Positions 44,894 through 54,961 are shown, numbered from the stretch's first letter. The stretch is 64,000 bases of DNA from Nitrospira sp. UBA5698 (GCA_002420115.1 DIHK01000042.1:125680-189679), one strand, 5' to 3'. Notes: generated by a model from the sequence alone, not told the origin. Numbers and translations: made by a program.

Positions 44894-46156
44894 TTATCGG
44901 GCAGGAATCGACACTTCTTCAGCTTGAATGACGGACCCTCCGCAAACCACCTCCATCACAGAAGCGAGCTTTCTCGCCAGGATGATACGATCAAACTGTT
45001 CCATCACAAACCTTCTTCCATTCCTGCCTAATCGCTGACACAGCTGCGTATCATGAGAGAGTTCCATCACACGAGCAACCAACTGATCAGCATCCTCAGG
45101 CTCAATACAGAGACCAGCCTGAGCAGCCCGGAGCAAGTCCGCACTCTCTCCCTCTACACCGAGAACAATCGGCTTGGCCATAGCCAGACTTTCAAAAATC
45201 TTTGAAGGGATAACGGTCTTGAATAAATCAGACTTTTTGAGTAGGACAAGACTGACGTCTGAAAGGGCCCAGAACTCCGGCATACGGCTTTTCGGTTGCT
45301 GATCAAGCATCATCACGTTCTTCAGTCCCATCTTGACTCGCATCCGAATAAGCGTCTGCCGTTCAGCTCCATCACCTACCATCAAGAAGACAATGCTTGG
45401 GATATTGTTCAATCGACGGGCTGCGTCCAAGATCGTCTCTAAATGGTGGGCCATGCCGTGGGTCCCAAAGTAAGAAACAACAAACTTTCCCGTGAGTCCA
45501 AGTTCTTCGGCAAGTGCAGAAGCACCTTCAACCGGCCTATACTGAGCGAGATCCACACCATTCTTCACGACAGTAATCTTGCTCGTCTCAATCCCCTTGT
45601 CTAACATGTAAGCTTTGAACGAATCAGTCACAGGAACAATGTGGTCTGCGCTTCGATAGGCAAATCGTTCGATCCATTCCAGCATCTTAATGACTGCCTG
45701 ACTCTTGATCGCCCCAACGGCGACGATTGATTCCGGCCAGAGGTCACGGATCTCCAGCACCCACGGAATCCTCCTCATCTTGCCGACAAAGTACCCGGCG
45801 AGACCATTAAAGAATTGTGGAGAGGTAGAAAGAACGACGTCGGCTTTCGGCAGAAGAAGAGAGAGAACGACCGCAGAACACATGTACGAGATGTAGTTCA
45901 GGGTTCGCTTGAAGAAGCCTTCGTTCGCCGTCACGAAGGTCCAAACCCTCACCACGTTGATTCCGTCTATTATTTCTCGTTGATAGAACCGATTACGGTA
46001 ACCCTCGTACACTCGTCCTTGAGGATGGTTTGGTGCACACGTGACAACGGTCACGTTGTGTCCGTCTTTCACCCATTGTCGGCAATGTTCATAGGTTCTC
46101 GTTGCTGGTGCGTTCACCTCGGGCGGGAAGTAATGTGACAGGAAAAGAATCCGCAT
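44894..46156 (-). CDS. Glycosyltransferase family 4 (WbuB-like)
   Basis: 420 residues, GT-B fold. The start MRILFLSHYFPPEVNAPATRTYEH is a typical GT4 first strand. The donor-binding half has VSYFGTHGMAHHLETILDAA, FLMVGDGAE and VIPSKIFESLAMAKPIVLGV with the EX7E-like pattern. It would add one sugar to the lipid-linked repeat unit on the cytoplasmic face. The first 68 bases overlap the end of the heparinase gene in another frame, so the two are translationally close. The donor and acceptor are unknown. Confidence 0.9.
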   Translation of the reverse strand: MRILFLSHYFPPEVNAPATRTYEHCRQWVKDGHNVTVVTCAPNHPQGRVYEGYRNRFYQREIIDGINVVRVWTFVTANEGFFKRTLNYISYMCSAVVLSLLLPKADVVLSTSPQFFNGLAGYFVGKMRRIPWVLEIRDLWPESIVAVGAIKSQAVIKMLEWIERFAYRSADHIVPVTDSFKAYMLDKGIETSKITVVKNGVDLAQYRPVEGASALAEELGLTGKFVVSYFGTHGMAHHLETILDAARRLNNIPSIVFLMVGDGAERQTLIRMRVKMGLKNVMMLDQQPKSRMPEFWALSDVSLVLLKKSDLFKTVIPSKIFESLAMAKPIVLGVEGESADLLRAAQAGLCIEPEDADQLVARVMELSHDTQLCQRLGRNGRRFVMEQFDRIILARKLASVMEVVCGGSVIQAEEVSIPAR

Positions 46157-47873
46157 GTCTGTATGACTCGGTGTAATGAGCCGACGTCTTTGTGATTCGG
46201 TAACTCAACTGAAGAGGAAGTTCCCCGGAACAAGAAAAGGCTATCATGGGATTCTTACAGCTCAAACCAAACTCGGGAAAATAGCACCCCAGTTCAACCG
46301 TAGCCTGAGAGACGCTCAACACTTCGACGATTGCAATAAGGTTTCCACATTGCTCAACCCGAAAACTTTCATCTCCCGACCTTACGATTGTGAAATCAGG
46401 ATGAATGTGGATGATGGTCTCCATCTGATGAATTCCTGTTCCTGTCAGTTCATCTGTGACGACCCAACTCCCCGGCTCGTGGTAGCGGATACGCCTGTGA
46501 TGAATCGGCCTACCCGCCAATCTCCTATATCCGTCATGGGCTCCCTCAAACAGAACTGCCCCATCCTCCGTTTTGTCGATACGACCCTGGATTGGCCTTG
46601 CCCGTCGTGCCACCCGAAACACACCCCATATTTCAGACTGTTCCTCACCATCGACGATGGCAGTATTGTGAGCCCTCGTGCTTCTCGCATAGGCCCGTTC
46701 CCGACTTGGCTCATAGTCAAACACGCCGCTATCAACAACCACTCGCTGTCCATCAATCGCAAGCTCATAGCTCAGGGTATCGCAATGGGCATGGGCTGGG
46801 TTGTAGTCTGGGCCAATTGACCCACAGTCAATGATGATTATATCGCCTGCTTTACGACAGACATAATACCCGCTCTCCGAGAATGCGCTGACCGTCAGAC
46901 TGGTTGATCGCTGTGGCAGCTTGTATCCAATCACCCGTTCGGCATACTCAAAGATCTGGGACGGAGTCGGAGCAATACCGCGTGCAGAATCATTAAAAAG
47001 AGGGATATCTCCATCAGGCAGGCAGATCCCGTTCAAGAAATCCAGAGCCGTTGTTATCTTCTCAACAAACTCATCTGCCACACCACGCAGAATCGCCGCA
47101 GATGAATTCTGCATGAGGTTCATGACATCAAGATAGTCGACCACGCTGATGGAGTGATACATCGGACTTCTTTCAAAGTGTCCGCCATCGGCAAGAAACT
47201 GTTCTTTCAGCTCATCCCGCAGAATCTCCAACCCCTTTTTCAACCACCTATCCGCATCAGCTCCTTCGAAGTACAGCCCAGCAAACAATAGCGCCACGCC
47301 ATTCTTGAGATAATGATTTGCCAAGAACTGATATTCAATGTTGCGTTCCAACCACAAGGCTTGCTGATACAGACTGTCGATCCACTCCTGCCTGGGAGTT
47401 TTTTCACTGGCTTCCACAGAGCCCGTCCCCTTCCGGAACAGAAACAACTTGATCCAGTTTACGACTCTGAGCGAGACCGTATAGGGTTCCCACGCATCCT
47501 CAGTCCCTGGTGGGTTGTGCCGGATCCAATCAGCTATGAGAAGGTGCTTGTTCTCAAGAGGACGCTGAGGATCATGGAGATAATCGAAGTAATGCAGGTT
47601 ATACCGCCAGAGTTTCGGCATGTCCGCGCACGCCCAATCTAAATTCCCCAGATCAAGACGCTTCGTCCGTCCAAGAAAACAGAAAGCAGAATCGACTTCG
47701 GCAGACGATGAATCAGAGATGCCAGGCACCATCGCAATGCCTACACGGAGGCTGGCCTCAGCAGGTTTTACTACGGACGGTAATTGCGGAAGGATTCGCC
47801 GGCAAAGAAAATATACGACCTGCGAAGCACGGAGATACGAGAGTGTCCTGACATAGAGGCCAAGAGGCTGCAT
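46089..47873 (-). CDS. Heparinase II/III family polysaccharide lyase
   Basis: 594 residues from ATG 47873, 13 bases after the preceding gene's stop; the frame runs further upstream but only inside that gene. The N-terminal half is an alpha/alpha toroid (KLWRYNLHYFDYLHDP, EYQFLANHYLKNGVALLFAG, LADGGHFERSPMYH). The C-terminal half is the heparinase II/III beta-sandwich with HAHCDTLSYELAIDGQRVVVDSG and RAYARSTRAHNTAIVDG. Such proteins cleave uronate-containing polymers; in EPS loci they may trim or modify the product. No clear signal peptide is seen. The 3' end overlaps the next gene by 68 bases. Confidence 0.87.
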   Translation of the reverse strand: MQPLGLYVRTLSYLRASQVVYFLCRRILPQLPSVVKPAEASLRVGIAMVPGISDSSSAEVDSAFCFLGRTKRLDLGNLDWACADMPKLWRYNLHYFDYLHDPQRPLENKHLLIADWIRHNPPGTEDAWEPYTVSLRVVNWIKLFLFRKGTGSVEASEKTPRQEWIDSLYQQALWLERNIEYQFLANHYLKNGVALLFAGLYFEGADADRWLKKGLEILRDELKEQFLADGGHFERSPMYHSISVVDYLDVMNLMQNSSAAILRGVADEFVEKITTALDFLNGICLPDGDIPLFNDSARGIAPTPSQIFEYAERVIGYKLPQRSTSLTVSAFSESGYYVCRKAGDIIIIDCGSIGPDYNPAHAHCDTLSYELAIDGQRVVVDSGVFDYEPSRERAYARSTRAHNTAIVDGEEQSEIWGVFRVARRARPIQGRIDKTEDGAVLFEGAHDGYRRLAGRPIHHRRIRYHEPGSWVVTDELTGTGIHQMETIIHIHPDFTIVRSGDESFRVEQCGNLIAIVEVLSVSQATVELGCYFPEFGLSCKNPMIAFSCSGELPLQLSYRITKTSAHYTESYRHADSFPVTLLPARGERTSNENL

Positions 47874-47886
47874 ACAAGGAAGAAGT

Positions 47887-50019
47887 TTATGCGAGTGAAT
47901 CCATGATGTCGAAGGTGACGTTGGCCACCTCCACAAGATCATTCCAAGGAATTGGAGAGCAGTTACCTTGACGAATTGCATCCACGAAGGCTGCAACGCA
48001 AGCCGTCTGTCCCTTGTCCTGACTCCAGAGATCCATTTTTTGAAATCCTGACCAGCCATAGCCACGAAGTCTTCTGAAATTATCCAGCTGCAATATCTTA
48101 CCGCCACAAAATACCTCAAGCTGCTCTTTGGGGAACGATTTGTGGCCATTCGAGAAATAGTGGACGGTTCCAATCGACCCATTCTCGAATCGCAATGTGG
48201 CCGTCACATTGTCTTCGCTCACCGATATAGCCTGAACTCCAACAATCGGAGAGGCAGCGAGAAACCTGAGGAGATCGACAAAATGGCAGCCTTCCCCAAT
48301 GATCCGTCCTCCCCCGATCAGTCGGTCCTGAGTCCAATGGTCACGGGGAATATGGCCTGCATTGATCGTCATAATGAACGTCTTCGGTTCTGAGATTCCC
48401 GCGAGCAACTGTTTTATTCGCTGAATCTGTGGAGCAAATCGACGATTGAACCCAACCATCATGAGCGGAGGCGATGCCTGTTGCCTGATACAGGCTTCAT
48501 AGATCTGGCAGAGTGTCGTCAGCTCTTCCCGCGTGATTGCTAACGGCTTTTCAAGAAACACATGCTTGCCCGCCTTTAAGGCTTCAGCAGCGAGTGCTGC
48601 ATGGCTATCGTGCCTCGTCGCGATGATGACAGTATTGTTATCCGGAGATTCAATTACAGTCCTACTATCGCTCGTGATTTTAGAAAATCCAAACTTGCTT
48701 CCCGCATGAGCAGCACTCACACCTGTGCTACTCGCAACCGTTCTGAAGGCGACTCCTGTCTTCTTAAAAGCCGGCAACAGCACTTGCGTAGCATAGTTTC
48801 CTGCCCCAATGCATCCGACGACCGGGGTAGCAGGAGAACGTTCCCCCTCGAGCGGTTCCTCCAATCTGGCAATCGTTCTTTGCAGTAATCGACTGTGAAA
48901 AAACGCATCTGATTCAGGATATTGCAAAATAATCCCGAGCGAGGGAGCTCGACTCGCAATCAAATCATAGGCGGTCGTAGCCTCGTCAAAATGGATTCGA
49001 TGTGAGATGAGCGCATCTGTCTGAAGACGGCCATCAGCCAACATATCGAGAACAGCCTCAAAGTTACGTTGCTCCGTCCAGCGAACGTAGCCAATAGGAT
49101 AGTCCTGTCCATTGTCCTCATATGAGCTGTCATAACGACCAGGGCCGTAGGAGCAAGACACCTGAAAACTGAGTTCCTTTTCGTAGAAATCTGCGCGGGA
49201 CAGTTCCAGTCCTGTGACTCCGACAAGCACAATGCGTCCCCGTTTTCGGCACATTTGCGCAGATTGATGCACCGGCTCATTGCTTTTTGTGGAGGCTGTG
49301 ATAATCACCGCATCCACACCCCTCCCCCGAGAAAATGCTATCGCCGCGCTAAGAGGGTCAGCATTCTGGTTCAGATCAACCGTTTCTGCACCGAGCTTCT
49401 GAGCGAGAGCTAATTTACTTGCGTCGTAATCTAACCCCAGCACTCGACACCCATGGGCCTTCAACAACTGAACGGTCATTAGCCCAATCAGTCCTAGACC
49501 CGTCACCACCACAACCTCACCCAGCGTGGGTTGAATCAACCGGATCCCTTGTAGTCCGATCGCACCGATCACGGTGAACGCAGCCGCCTCGTCACTCACG
49601 CAATCCGGAACCTTCGCACAGAGGTTCTTAGGAACACAGACGACCTCAGCGTGCTTTCCGTTCGAGGCCACTCGATCCCCAACTGAAAAGCCAACGACTC
49701 CTTGACCAACCTCAAGCACGGTTCCGACGTTGCAGTAGCCCATCGGCAAAGGCTGATCCAGCTTGTTGCGGACGGCTTCCAGTGTCGGGAACACCCCATC
49801 AGTCTTGACCTTATCCAACACCATCCGAACTTTCTCCGGCTGCTGACGTGCTTTATCGAGCAAGTTGGCCTTACCGAATTCGACGAGCATGCGCTCTGTC
49901 CCTACCGATACAAGAGACCTCGTTGTTTTGATCAGAAGATGGGCCTCTCTGATCTTTGGACTTGGAATTTCGGCGATGTTGGTGATACCAGAGGCAAGAT
50001 TCTGCAATATTTGTTTCAT
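47887..50019 (-). CDS. Two-domain oxidoreductase: zinc-type dehydrogenase plus Gfo/Idh/MocA
   Basis: 710 residues. Residues 1-365 are a medium-chain dehydrogenase (SVGTERMLVEFGK, MGYCNVGTVLEVG, Rossmann motif VVTGLGLIGLMTVQLLKAHG). Residues about 385-710 are a Gfo/Idh/MocA dehydrogenase (VVGCIGAGNYATQVLLPAF, VFLEKPLAITREEL, GGRIIGEGCHFVDLLRF). This bi-domain architecture recurs in exopolysaccharide loci next to heparinase-family genes and presumably makes or modifies a nucleotide sugar in two redox steps. The start overlaps the CapK-like gene stop by 4 bases, so the two are coupled. Confidence 0.88.
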   Translation of the reverse strand: MKQILQNLASGITNIAEIPSPKIREAHLLIKTTRSLVSVGTERMLVEFGKANLLDKARQQPEKVRMVLDKVKTDGVFPTLEAVRNKLDQPLPMGYCNVGTVLEVGQGVVGFSVGDRVASNGKHAEVVCVPKNLCAKVPDCVSDEAAAFTVIGAIGLQGIRLIQPTLGEVVVVTGLGLIGLMTVQLLKAHGCRVLGLDYDASKLALAQKLGAETVDLNQNADPLSAAIAFSRGRGVDAVIITASTKSNEPVHQSAQMCRKRGRIVLVGVTGLELSRADFYEKELSFQVSCSYGPGRYDSSYEDNGQDYPIGYVRWTEQRNFEAVLDMLADGRLQTDALISHRIHFDEATTAYDLIASRAPSLGIILQYPESDAFFHSRLLQRTIARLEEPLEGERSPATPVVGCIGAGNYATQVLLPAFKKTGVAFRTVASSTGVSAAHAGSKFGFSKITSDSRTVIESPDNNTVIIATRHDSHAALAAEALKAGKHVFLEKPLAITREELTTLCQIYEACIRQQASPPLMMVGFNRRFAPQIQRIKQLLAGISEPKTFIMTINAGHIPRDHWTQDRLIGGGRIIGEGCHFVDLLRFLAASPIVGVQAISVSEDNVTATLRFENGSIGTVHYFSNGHKSFPKEQLEVFCGGKILQLDNFRRLRGYGWSGFQKMDLWSQDKGQTACVAAFVDAIRQGNCSPIPWNDLVEVANVTFDIMDSLA

Positions 50020-51380
50020 GACAGTTCACTCACCACAAAACGAAGCTTTCCCGTTTGACTGCGTTCAAGAGAATCGACATATTCCAGCCTAATTGCAATG
50101 CTTCGTCCTACACGTTTGTATGCTTCATCAAGAAGACGTCGTTCATCATCGGGACCATACCCTTTTCTTTTTACAACCTTGAAGATGATTCTTTCTCGGT
50201 CTGGTTGGTAAATCTGAGCTTCCCTAATCTGAGTTAGATCTTTGAAAATATGATCCAGCCTTCCCAACCGGACTCCTGACGGAAGTATGACATAGTCCTC
50301 CTTCCTGCCATCAATGGACTCCACCACTCGGCCAGACATCCGACAGGATGGGCTCCCGCTCGGAAGGCGCACACGATCGCCCGTGTCGTACCGAATGAGC
50401 GGAAAAGCGTGATTACTCCAATTGGTTCCAACAATTCTATACACATTGGACTGCTCTTCTACCGGCAGGAATTCTACGAGTGCGAAGTCTTCATCCACAT
50501 GGAGGTGACCCTCTGGACATTCAGAAATATTTGCAACGGACTCCGCCTGTCCGTAATGCTGGCGAACAGGGCAGTGAAAAGCCTTTTGCATCAACTCCTT
50601 TTGTTGCGGAAGCAAGTTCTCTGCGCCAGTCGTAACCACCGTTGGCGTTCTCTTTAGCGGTCTTCCTCGTTCCAAGAGATACCCGGCAATCAGCGAGAGC
50701 AACGAGGGATAGCCATGGAGCCAAGAGGGCGCATACTTATCGAGTGCCTCGAGATACACCTCGGCCGTGGCGGGTGACAGATGATATCCGCTAAATAGAA
50801 TCTGTCGGCCAGGATAGTTGAGTCTCCAGAATGGTGGAGCAGACTGCGTCAAGGGGACGACCGATCGACCACCAAAATACCCACACCACATATCTTGAGT
50901 CAGACCGTGCCAGGCTCGATACCGCCACCAGACAGCCCATCGCTCCTTCTCTGCAGTCGACGTTTCATAAAACACCAAACCGCTGCCGGTCGTCCCACTC
51001 GTATGGCTCGATAAAAGGCGGTCCTTTTCAATGCCAGGATTTCGAATCATCTCCGCGTGCTCTTGCACTTCCGCCTTTGTCAAGACTGGTAGCTTCTTCA
51101 CTTCATCCTCTAGATTCTCAACCGACGCGTTAACCCCATACCGCTCACATCGTTCCTTCCAGAATGGGGAACAGAGAGCCGCTTGAACGTGAGCTTGCAG
51201 ACGAACCCTTCTGAGCTGCCTCTGCTCCTCTAATCGCCATCCCACACGTCCATCTAATGTCTTCTGGATTTTCCAGAACTCATGGTTATATCTACGGGTG
51301 GACAGTCTCCAACCCTCAACGGAGCAAGCCACATGTTGGAGGGTAATAGGAAGGGACTTGTACACATCCTCAGTAGTCAT
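50016..51380 (-). CDS. PaaK/CapK-like adenylate-forming protein
   Basis: 454 residues of the phenylacetate-CoA ligase/CapK family: phosphate loop SSHTSGTTGSGLVFYET, middle HGYPSLLSLIAGYLLERG, TTGAENLLPQQ, and adenylate-binding HYGQAESVANISECPEG, then RYDTGDRV. The stand-alone version in capsule clusters probably activates a carboxylic acid for transfer onto sugar or lipid; the acid is unknown. It overlaps the two-domain oxidoreductase gene by 4 bases (ATGA). A GCACGCGTGC palindrome lies in the 183-base gap upstream. Confidence 0.85.
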   Translation of the reverse strand: MTTEDVYKSLPITLQHVACSVEGWRLSTRRYNHEFWKIQKTLDGRVGWRLEEQRQLRRVRLQAHVQAALCSPFWKERCERYGVNASVENLEDEVKKLPVLTKAEVQEHAEMIRNPGIEKDRLLSSHTSGTTGSGLVFYETSTAEKERWAVWWRYRAWHGLTQDMWCGYFGGRSVVPLTQSAPPFWRLNYPGRQILFSGYHLSPATAEVYLEALDKYAPSWLHGYPSLLSLIAGYLLERGRPLKRTPTVVTTGAENLLPQQKELMQKAFHCPVRQHYGQAESVANISECPEGHLHVDEDFALVEFLPVEEQSNVYRIVGTNWSNHAFPLIRYDTGDRVRLPSGSPSCRMSGRVVESIDGRKEDYVILPSGVRLGRLDHIFKDLTQIREAQIYQPDRERIIFKVVKRKGYGPDDERRLLDEAYKRVGRSIAIRLEYVDSLERSQTGKLRFVVSELS

Positions 51381-51563
51381 TGGTCGGTCTCTTGACAGAA
51401 ACTCGAAGACCTAGATAGCGTCATTCTTGGGACCATCCACGAATCCAAGACCCATACACCCCTGCTTCCTAATCGTACATTAGATGGTCGTGACACACTG
51501 CACGCGTGCCCAAAGGGGATTCTTATTCCGCACACTGTTGGACGGTTCTGATATTCACCTTCG

Positions 51564-52619
51564 TCAACGCAAACCACCCTTCAGCTGGGTCGCCGATGCA
51601 AAACAGACCAACAAATGTCGCCCCTTCACCCATACATCTCTCAGTTTATTCCCAACGTAAGAACGAGAATCCTGATACACGGGAAGGAGAATTTTCTTTC
51701 GACGGTGGCGCTTGAACCATTTCACATATTCGTGGTGCTCCATCCCAGCAAACGGCGTCAGCTCGGCGATGGCTACAGATTCTCGCAACACCTCCGACGA
51801 CTCGTAGTCAACAGCACCAGTCCTTCGATTGTACGAAAACCAATGACAATTCATTTCCTGAGTAGGAAAGATCCATTCAAATGCGAGCTGGCGCAGAGCG
51901 AAATCAGGGAATCGAACATTTCGGCCAAATATCTGACCTTCGGGGAAAAACCAATTGCCGAGCCCATACACAATGGGCATGTTCTTGTACAATTCGATCC
52001 CCTGGACACAATGGCTGTGGCATCCCACTACAGCGGAAGCTCCATGATCGATTGCCCTGTAGGCAATCTGACGATGCATCGGTTGGGGATAGAGCTCCAA
52101 CTCGTAGTCCCAGTGCATGAGCAAGACAATTGGCTTCCCTGGAAATGCCTTTCGTGCGTTCTCAATACCGACAAGAACTGTATCCCAGGAAAGTGGGTTG
52201 ACACCGGCCCTATTCAGAGATGCTATCCGACATCCAATGATGTCCCAACCGAAACTTAAAAACACAACATCACCTTCTGCATCCTCTAAAAGGACGGGGC
52301 GTGACGCCTCTTCTAATGAATCGCCTGCACCACATGATAGGACCCCGTGTTCGCGTAGCAGTTGAATCGTCATCCGCGGAGAACGATCGATATCGACAAT
52401 ATGGTTGTTCGCAAGTGAGACCAAACGAACGCGATTTCTCTGGAGGTAGGCCAGTACGCGCTGATCATTGTACAAGTGTGTGCCGCGAGGCTTCACACCC
52501 GCGTGAAGAATGGCCCCCTCAAGATTCGCAACAACCGTGCTCGCACCAAAATACCGTTCGGTCAATGGCGGCTCCCCACATGCCCCCTTTGGAACAGCTA
52601 TATCTCCCACAAAAATCAT
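51564..52619 (-). CDS. CapA-family (PGA synthesis CapA-like) metallophosphatase
   Basis: 351 residues. CapA/metallophosphatase pattern: MIFVGDIAVPKG at the start, VVANLEGAIL, LVSLANNHIVDID, LREHGVLSCGAG, LLMHWDYELELYPQPMHRQIAYRAIDHGASAVVGCHSH and PIVYGLGNWFFP. Family members take part in poly-gamma-glutamate or capsule synthesis; the fold is a metal-dependent phosphatase. No signal peptide is evident, so it is probably cytoplasmic. It lies between a glycosyltransferase gene and the CapK-like gene on the same strand. Confidence 0.88.
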   Translation of the reverse strand: MIFVGDIAVPKGACGEPPLTERYFGASTVVANLEGAILHAGVKPRGTHLYNDQRVLAYLQRNRVRLVSLANNHIVDIDRSPRMTIQLLREHGVLSCGAGDSLEEASRPVLLEDAEGDVVFLSFGWDIIGCRIASLNRAGVNPLSWDTVLVGIENARKAFPGKPIVLLMHWDYELELYPQPMHRQIAYRAIDHGASAVVGCHSHCVQGIELYKNMPIVYGLGNWFFPEGQIFGRNVRFPDFALRQLAFEWIFPTQEMNCHWFSYNRRTGAVDYESSEVLRESVAIAELTPFAGMEHHEYVKWFKRHRRKKILLPVYQDSRSYVGNKLRDVWVKGRHLLVCFASATQLKGGLR

Positions 52620-52638
52620 GTGTCGCCTGGATTACCTT

Positions 52639-53835
52639 TTAGTGGTTCAGAGGCTCGGCTTGGTCATTTCTACGAAACGGCTTTCCCTGATTGTTGAATC
52701 GATAATACAAGTCCTCAATGCAGTTCCTGTACAGCTCATACTTCATCTCTTGGTTTGGCAACAATCGAAGGATGCGTTTACCCTCTGCCACCAAAGACTT
52801 CCATAACCCCTCATCCTCGCAGAGCCTCCCGATTGTATGCGCAGCATCCCTTGCATTCATTGGTTCAAAATAGGCACCCGCTGCTCCACACACATCCCTC
52901 GCGAACCTTAGATTTGTCGTCACAATGGGAAGGCCCATCGCCATGGCCTCTGGGTAATTTGCGGAGAAGGTCTCTAGGACTGAGGGAAGAAAGAGCATAT
53001 GGCAGGTTTGATACAATTCAGGGCCTCGGCTGACTGGAACTGGCCCCACATTGACGATCCGGTCATCTACGCCAAGCGCAGCAGCCTGTGAGAGAATCTT
53101 CTTGAGGCCAGAACTCTCCGCCGGCAATGTCAGGACAAACTTGACCTGACGACCCGGGCAACGAATCTGGAGTTCCTTGGCAACAGCCGGAATGATCTCA
53201 AGATTCTTGTGCTTATAATAGGCAGACAGGCAGAGAATGTTTAGAGTCCCATAGAGCGATGGTCTCTCTGCAATCGCTTCTGAACGTATGTATTGATCGG
53301 CACAATTATTTGGGACCACTGTGATGTTCTCTTCTGGAATACGCAGCCTTCTGACCAGCCCTGTTTTTGCAGTCACGGATTCCGTAACCCATGCATCCGC
53401 CCTTCTGAACATCAGTGCTTTATACAGGATAGTTCCCAACAATTTAGTGGCCTCGACAGGGCTACGTACCGTCCGCCATGCCCATTGATCTCCATGCGTC
53501 ACCCACCCATCTGCGACTCCACAGAGATGTAGAATTTCAATATCTGCGTACGCAGGGCCAAAGAACGTGAACACAAGATCAGGCTTAACTGCTTTCACCA
53601 GCGCTTGAAGCGTCTTCCGGCTTCGATTGCTTCTTGCCGGAGATTCCTTGATGACCGACATCTGTTGTGATTGAGGCATTCGACCGGCCCCCTGAAGTTC
53701 CGCCGCTACGTTCGGTGACATCACAAAATACCATTTAATGTGATCACCCTTGGTGAGGGCTGTACCAATAAACGCCACCGCCGCTTGCAACGCTCCTCCC
53801 TTTACAAGGGTTGAACAATTAAGCAGAACGTACAA
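52639..53835 (-). CDS. Glycosyltransferase family 4
   Basis: 398 residues from TTG 53835, preferred because a perfect GGAGGGGG lies 7 bases upstream; the frame is open to GTG 53913, whose extra residues look non-native. GT-B fold: LLNCSTLVKGGALQAAVAFIG, VVPNNCADQYI, NILCLSAYYKHKNLEIIPAVA, NVGPVPVSRGPELYQTCHMLFLPSVLETFSANYPEAMAMG (cited as SVLETFSANYPEAMAMG). It would act on the lipid-linked repeat on the cytoplasmic face. The gene is the first of a run with capA, capK and the two-domain oxidoreductase, preceded by a 274-base gap. The donor is unknown. Confidence 0.85.
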   Translation of the reverse strand: MYVLLNCSTLVKGGALQAAVAFIGTALTKGDHIKWYFVMSPNVAAELQGAGRMPQSQQMSVIKESPARSNRSRKTLQALVKAVKPDLVFTFFGPAYADIEILHLCGVADGWVTHGDQWAWRTVRSPVEATKLLGTILYKALMFRRADAWVTESVTAKTGLVRRLRIPEENITVVPNNCADQYIRSEAIAERPSLYGTLNILCLSAYYKHKNLEIIPAVAKELQIRCPGRQVKFVLTLPAESSGLKKILSQAAALGVDDRIVNVGPVPVSRGPELYQTCHMLFLPSVLETFSANYPEAMAMGLPIVTTNLRFARDVCGAAGAYFEPMNARDAAHTIGRLCEDEGLWKSLVAEGKRILRLLPNQEMKYELYRNCIEDLYYRFNNQGKPFRRNDQAEPLNH

Positions 53836-54109
53836 GACACCCCCTCCACTCAGGCTGTTTGCATGTGTGTACGACGCTGAAGTCTCTGATCGCCGTTCGT
53901 ATGAGTACGGCACTCACTTGCGCTCAAGCCATTCTCGAATGCAAGACACCTACGGCAAGATCATGATTGGATGTGGCATGCGTGAGCGAGCGTGATGGAT
54001 AAACGCGGCTAGGTGCTACTAAATGAGCATGTGCCTTAACAGTTCGCTTCATCTGCGCGAAAGAGTATGGACACCTAAACGCAGAACCCGCGGTTCCATT
54101 CTGGTTGCC

Positions 54110-54961
54110 TTAGGCTACGGCCTCGGGCACCGCTCTGGATATAGCGGCCCTGAATGCCTCGAGATCCTCTCCTTGAGGTTTCCATGATGCTGGTTTCCGA
54201 CAAATCACCAACAGGCCGCTCCCCAATGTGGGAACGATCGAAGTTAGCATCAGATAGAATTCCCGTAAAGGAGTCCGCAATTTCTTGCAAGCGAGATGTT
54301 CAAATGTACGTTGTGTTAGAATTTCGAAACCTGCCGCCTGACAGATGAAGGCCGCCTCACTCAAGGTGTATTCGCGCACATGTCCCCGCCACTGCCCGGA
54401 CGAATAGTAGAACGCATCAATGGATGGGTAATTAGTCCGCCCTAACAGAACCGAAAGCCGCTTTCTGAGATTCACCGAGTTTGGCATTGCGATGACAAGC
54501 AATCCATCTCGACGCACGAACCTGCCCATCGTGTTGAGTAAGCCGCGAGGTGACTCGTGAAGATGCTCTATGACTCCAAGCGCACACACCACATCAAAAG
54601 ACTCTGGCTCAAATGGGATGGCGTAATCGGCGGCTGTCTGATGACAGAACTCAATTCCCGTCACGGCAGCAAACTCCTTGATTTTGTCCGCATTGTCATT
54701 TCTTTGATGCCACGGGTCAGTGAGATCATCTGCGGCACAGCACTGGAACCCTAGAAGCTTAAACATCGCCGTCTTGTCCATTGGGCCACTCCCAATATCA
54801 AGCAAACGCCTATGATCAAAATCCGGTAGATACTTACGCAGCTCTCGGACAATCACGGTGATCTCTTCCAGCATTGATCGATCACAGTAACCGGGAAACG
54901 GGAACATCGTCTGAAGTTTCTCAAAGATGTTACGAAGCACCTGATCAGTTACCGCATTCAT
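54110..54961 (-). CDS. SAM-dependent methyltransferase (class I)
   Basis: 283 residues from ATG 54961 (GAGGGGG upstream; the frame opens earlier at 54997). Class I Rossmann methyltransferase: motif I LLDIGSGPMDK, acidic loop, FDVVCALGVIEHLHESP, VRRDGLLVIAMPNSVNLRKRL. It probably methylates a sugar, the lipid-linked intermediate or the chain end of the polymer. It is separated by gaps of 274 and 111 bases from the neighbouring EPS genes but shares their direction. Confidence 0.85.
   Translation of the reverse strand: MNAVTDQVLRNIFEKLQTMFPFPGYCDRSMLEEITVIVRELRKYLPDFDHRRLLDIGSGPMDKTAMFKLLGFQCCAADDLTDPWHQRNDNADKIKEFAAVTGIEFCHQTAADYAIPFEPESFDVVCALGVIEHLHESPRGLLNTMGRFVRRDGLLVIAMPNSVNLRKRLSVLLGRTNYPSIDAFYYSSGQWRGHVREYTLSEAAFICQAAGFEILTQRTFEHLACKKLRTPLREFYLMLTSIVPTLGSGLLVICRKPASWKPQGEDLEAFRAAISRAVPEAVA

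Noticed and set aside
47874..48182. N-terminal extension of the heparinase frame
   Set aside because: It overlaps the conserved end of the two-domain oxidoreductase and encodes no conserved heparinase sequence; ATG 47873 is used instead.
51499..51513. Sigma-54-like TGGGCACGCGTGCAG upstream of the CapK-like gene (minus strand)
   Set aside because: The GG-GC spacing is three bases too short; it is a GCACGCGTGC palindrome rather than a -24/-12 promoter.
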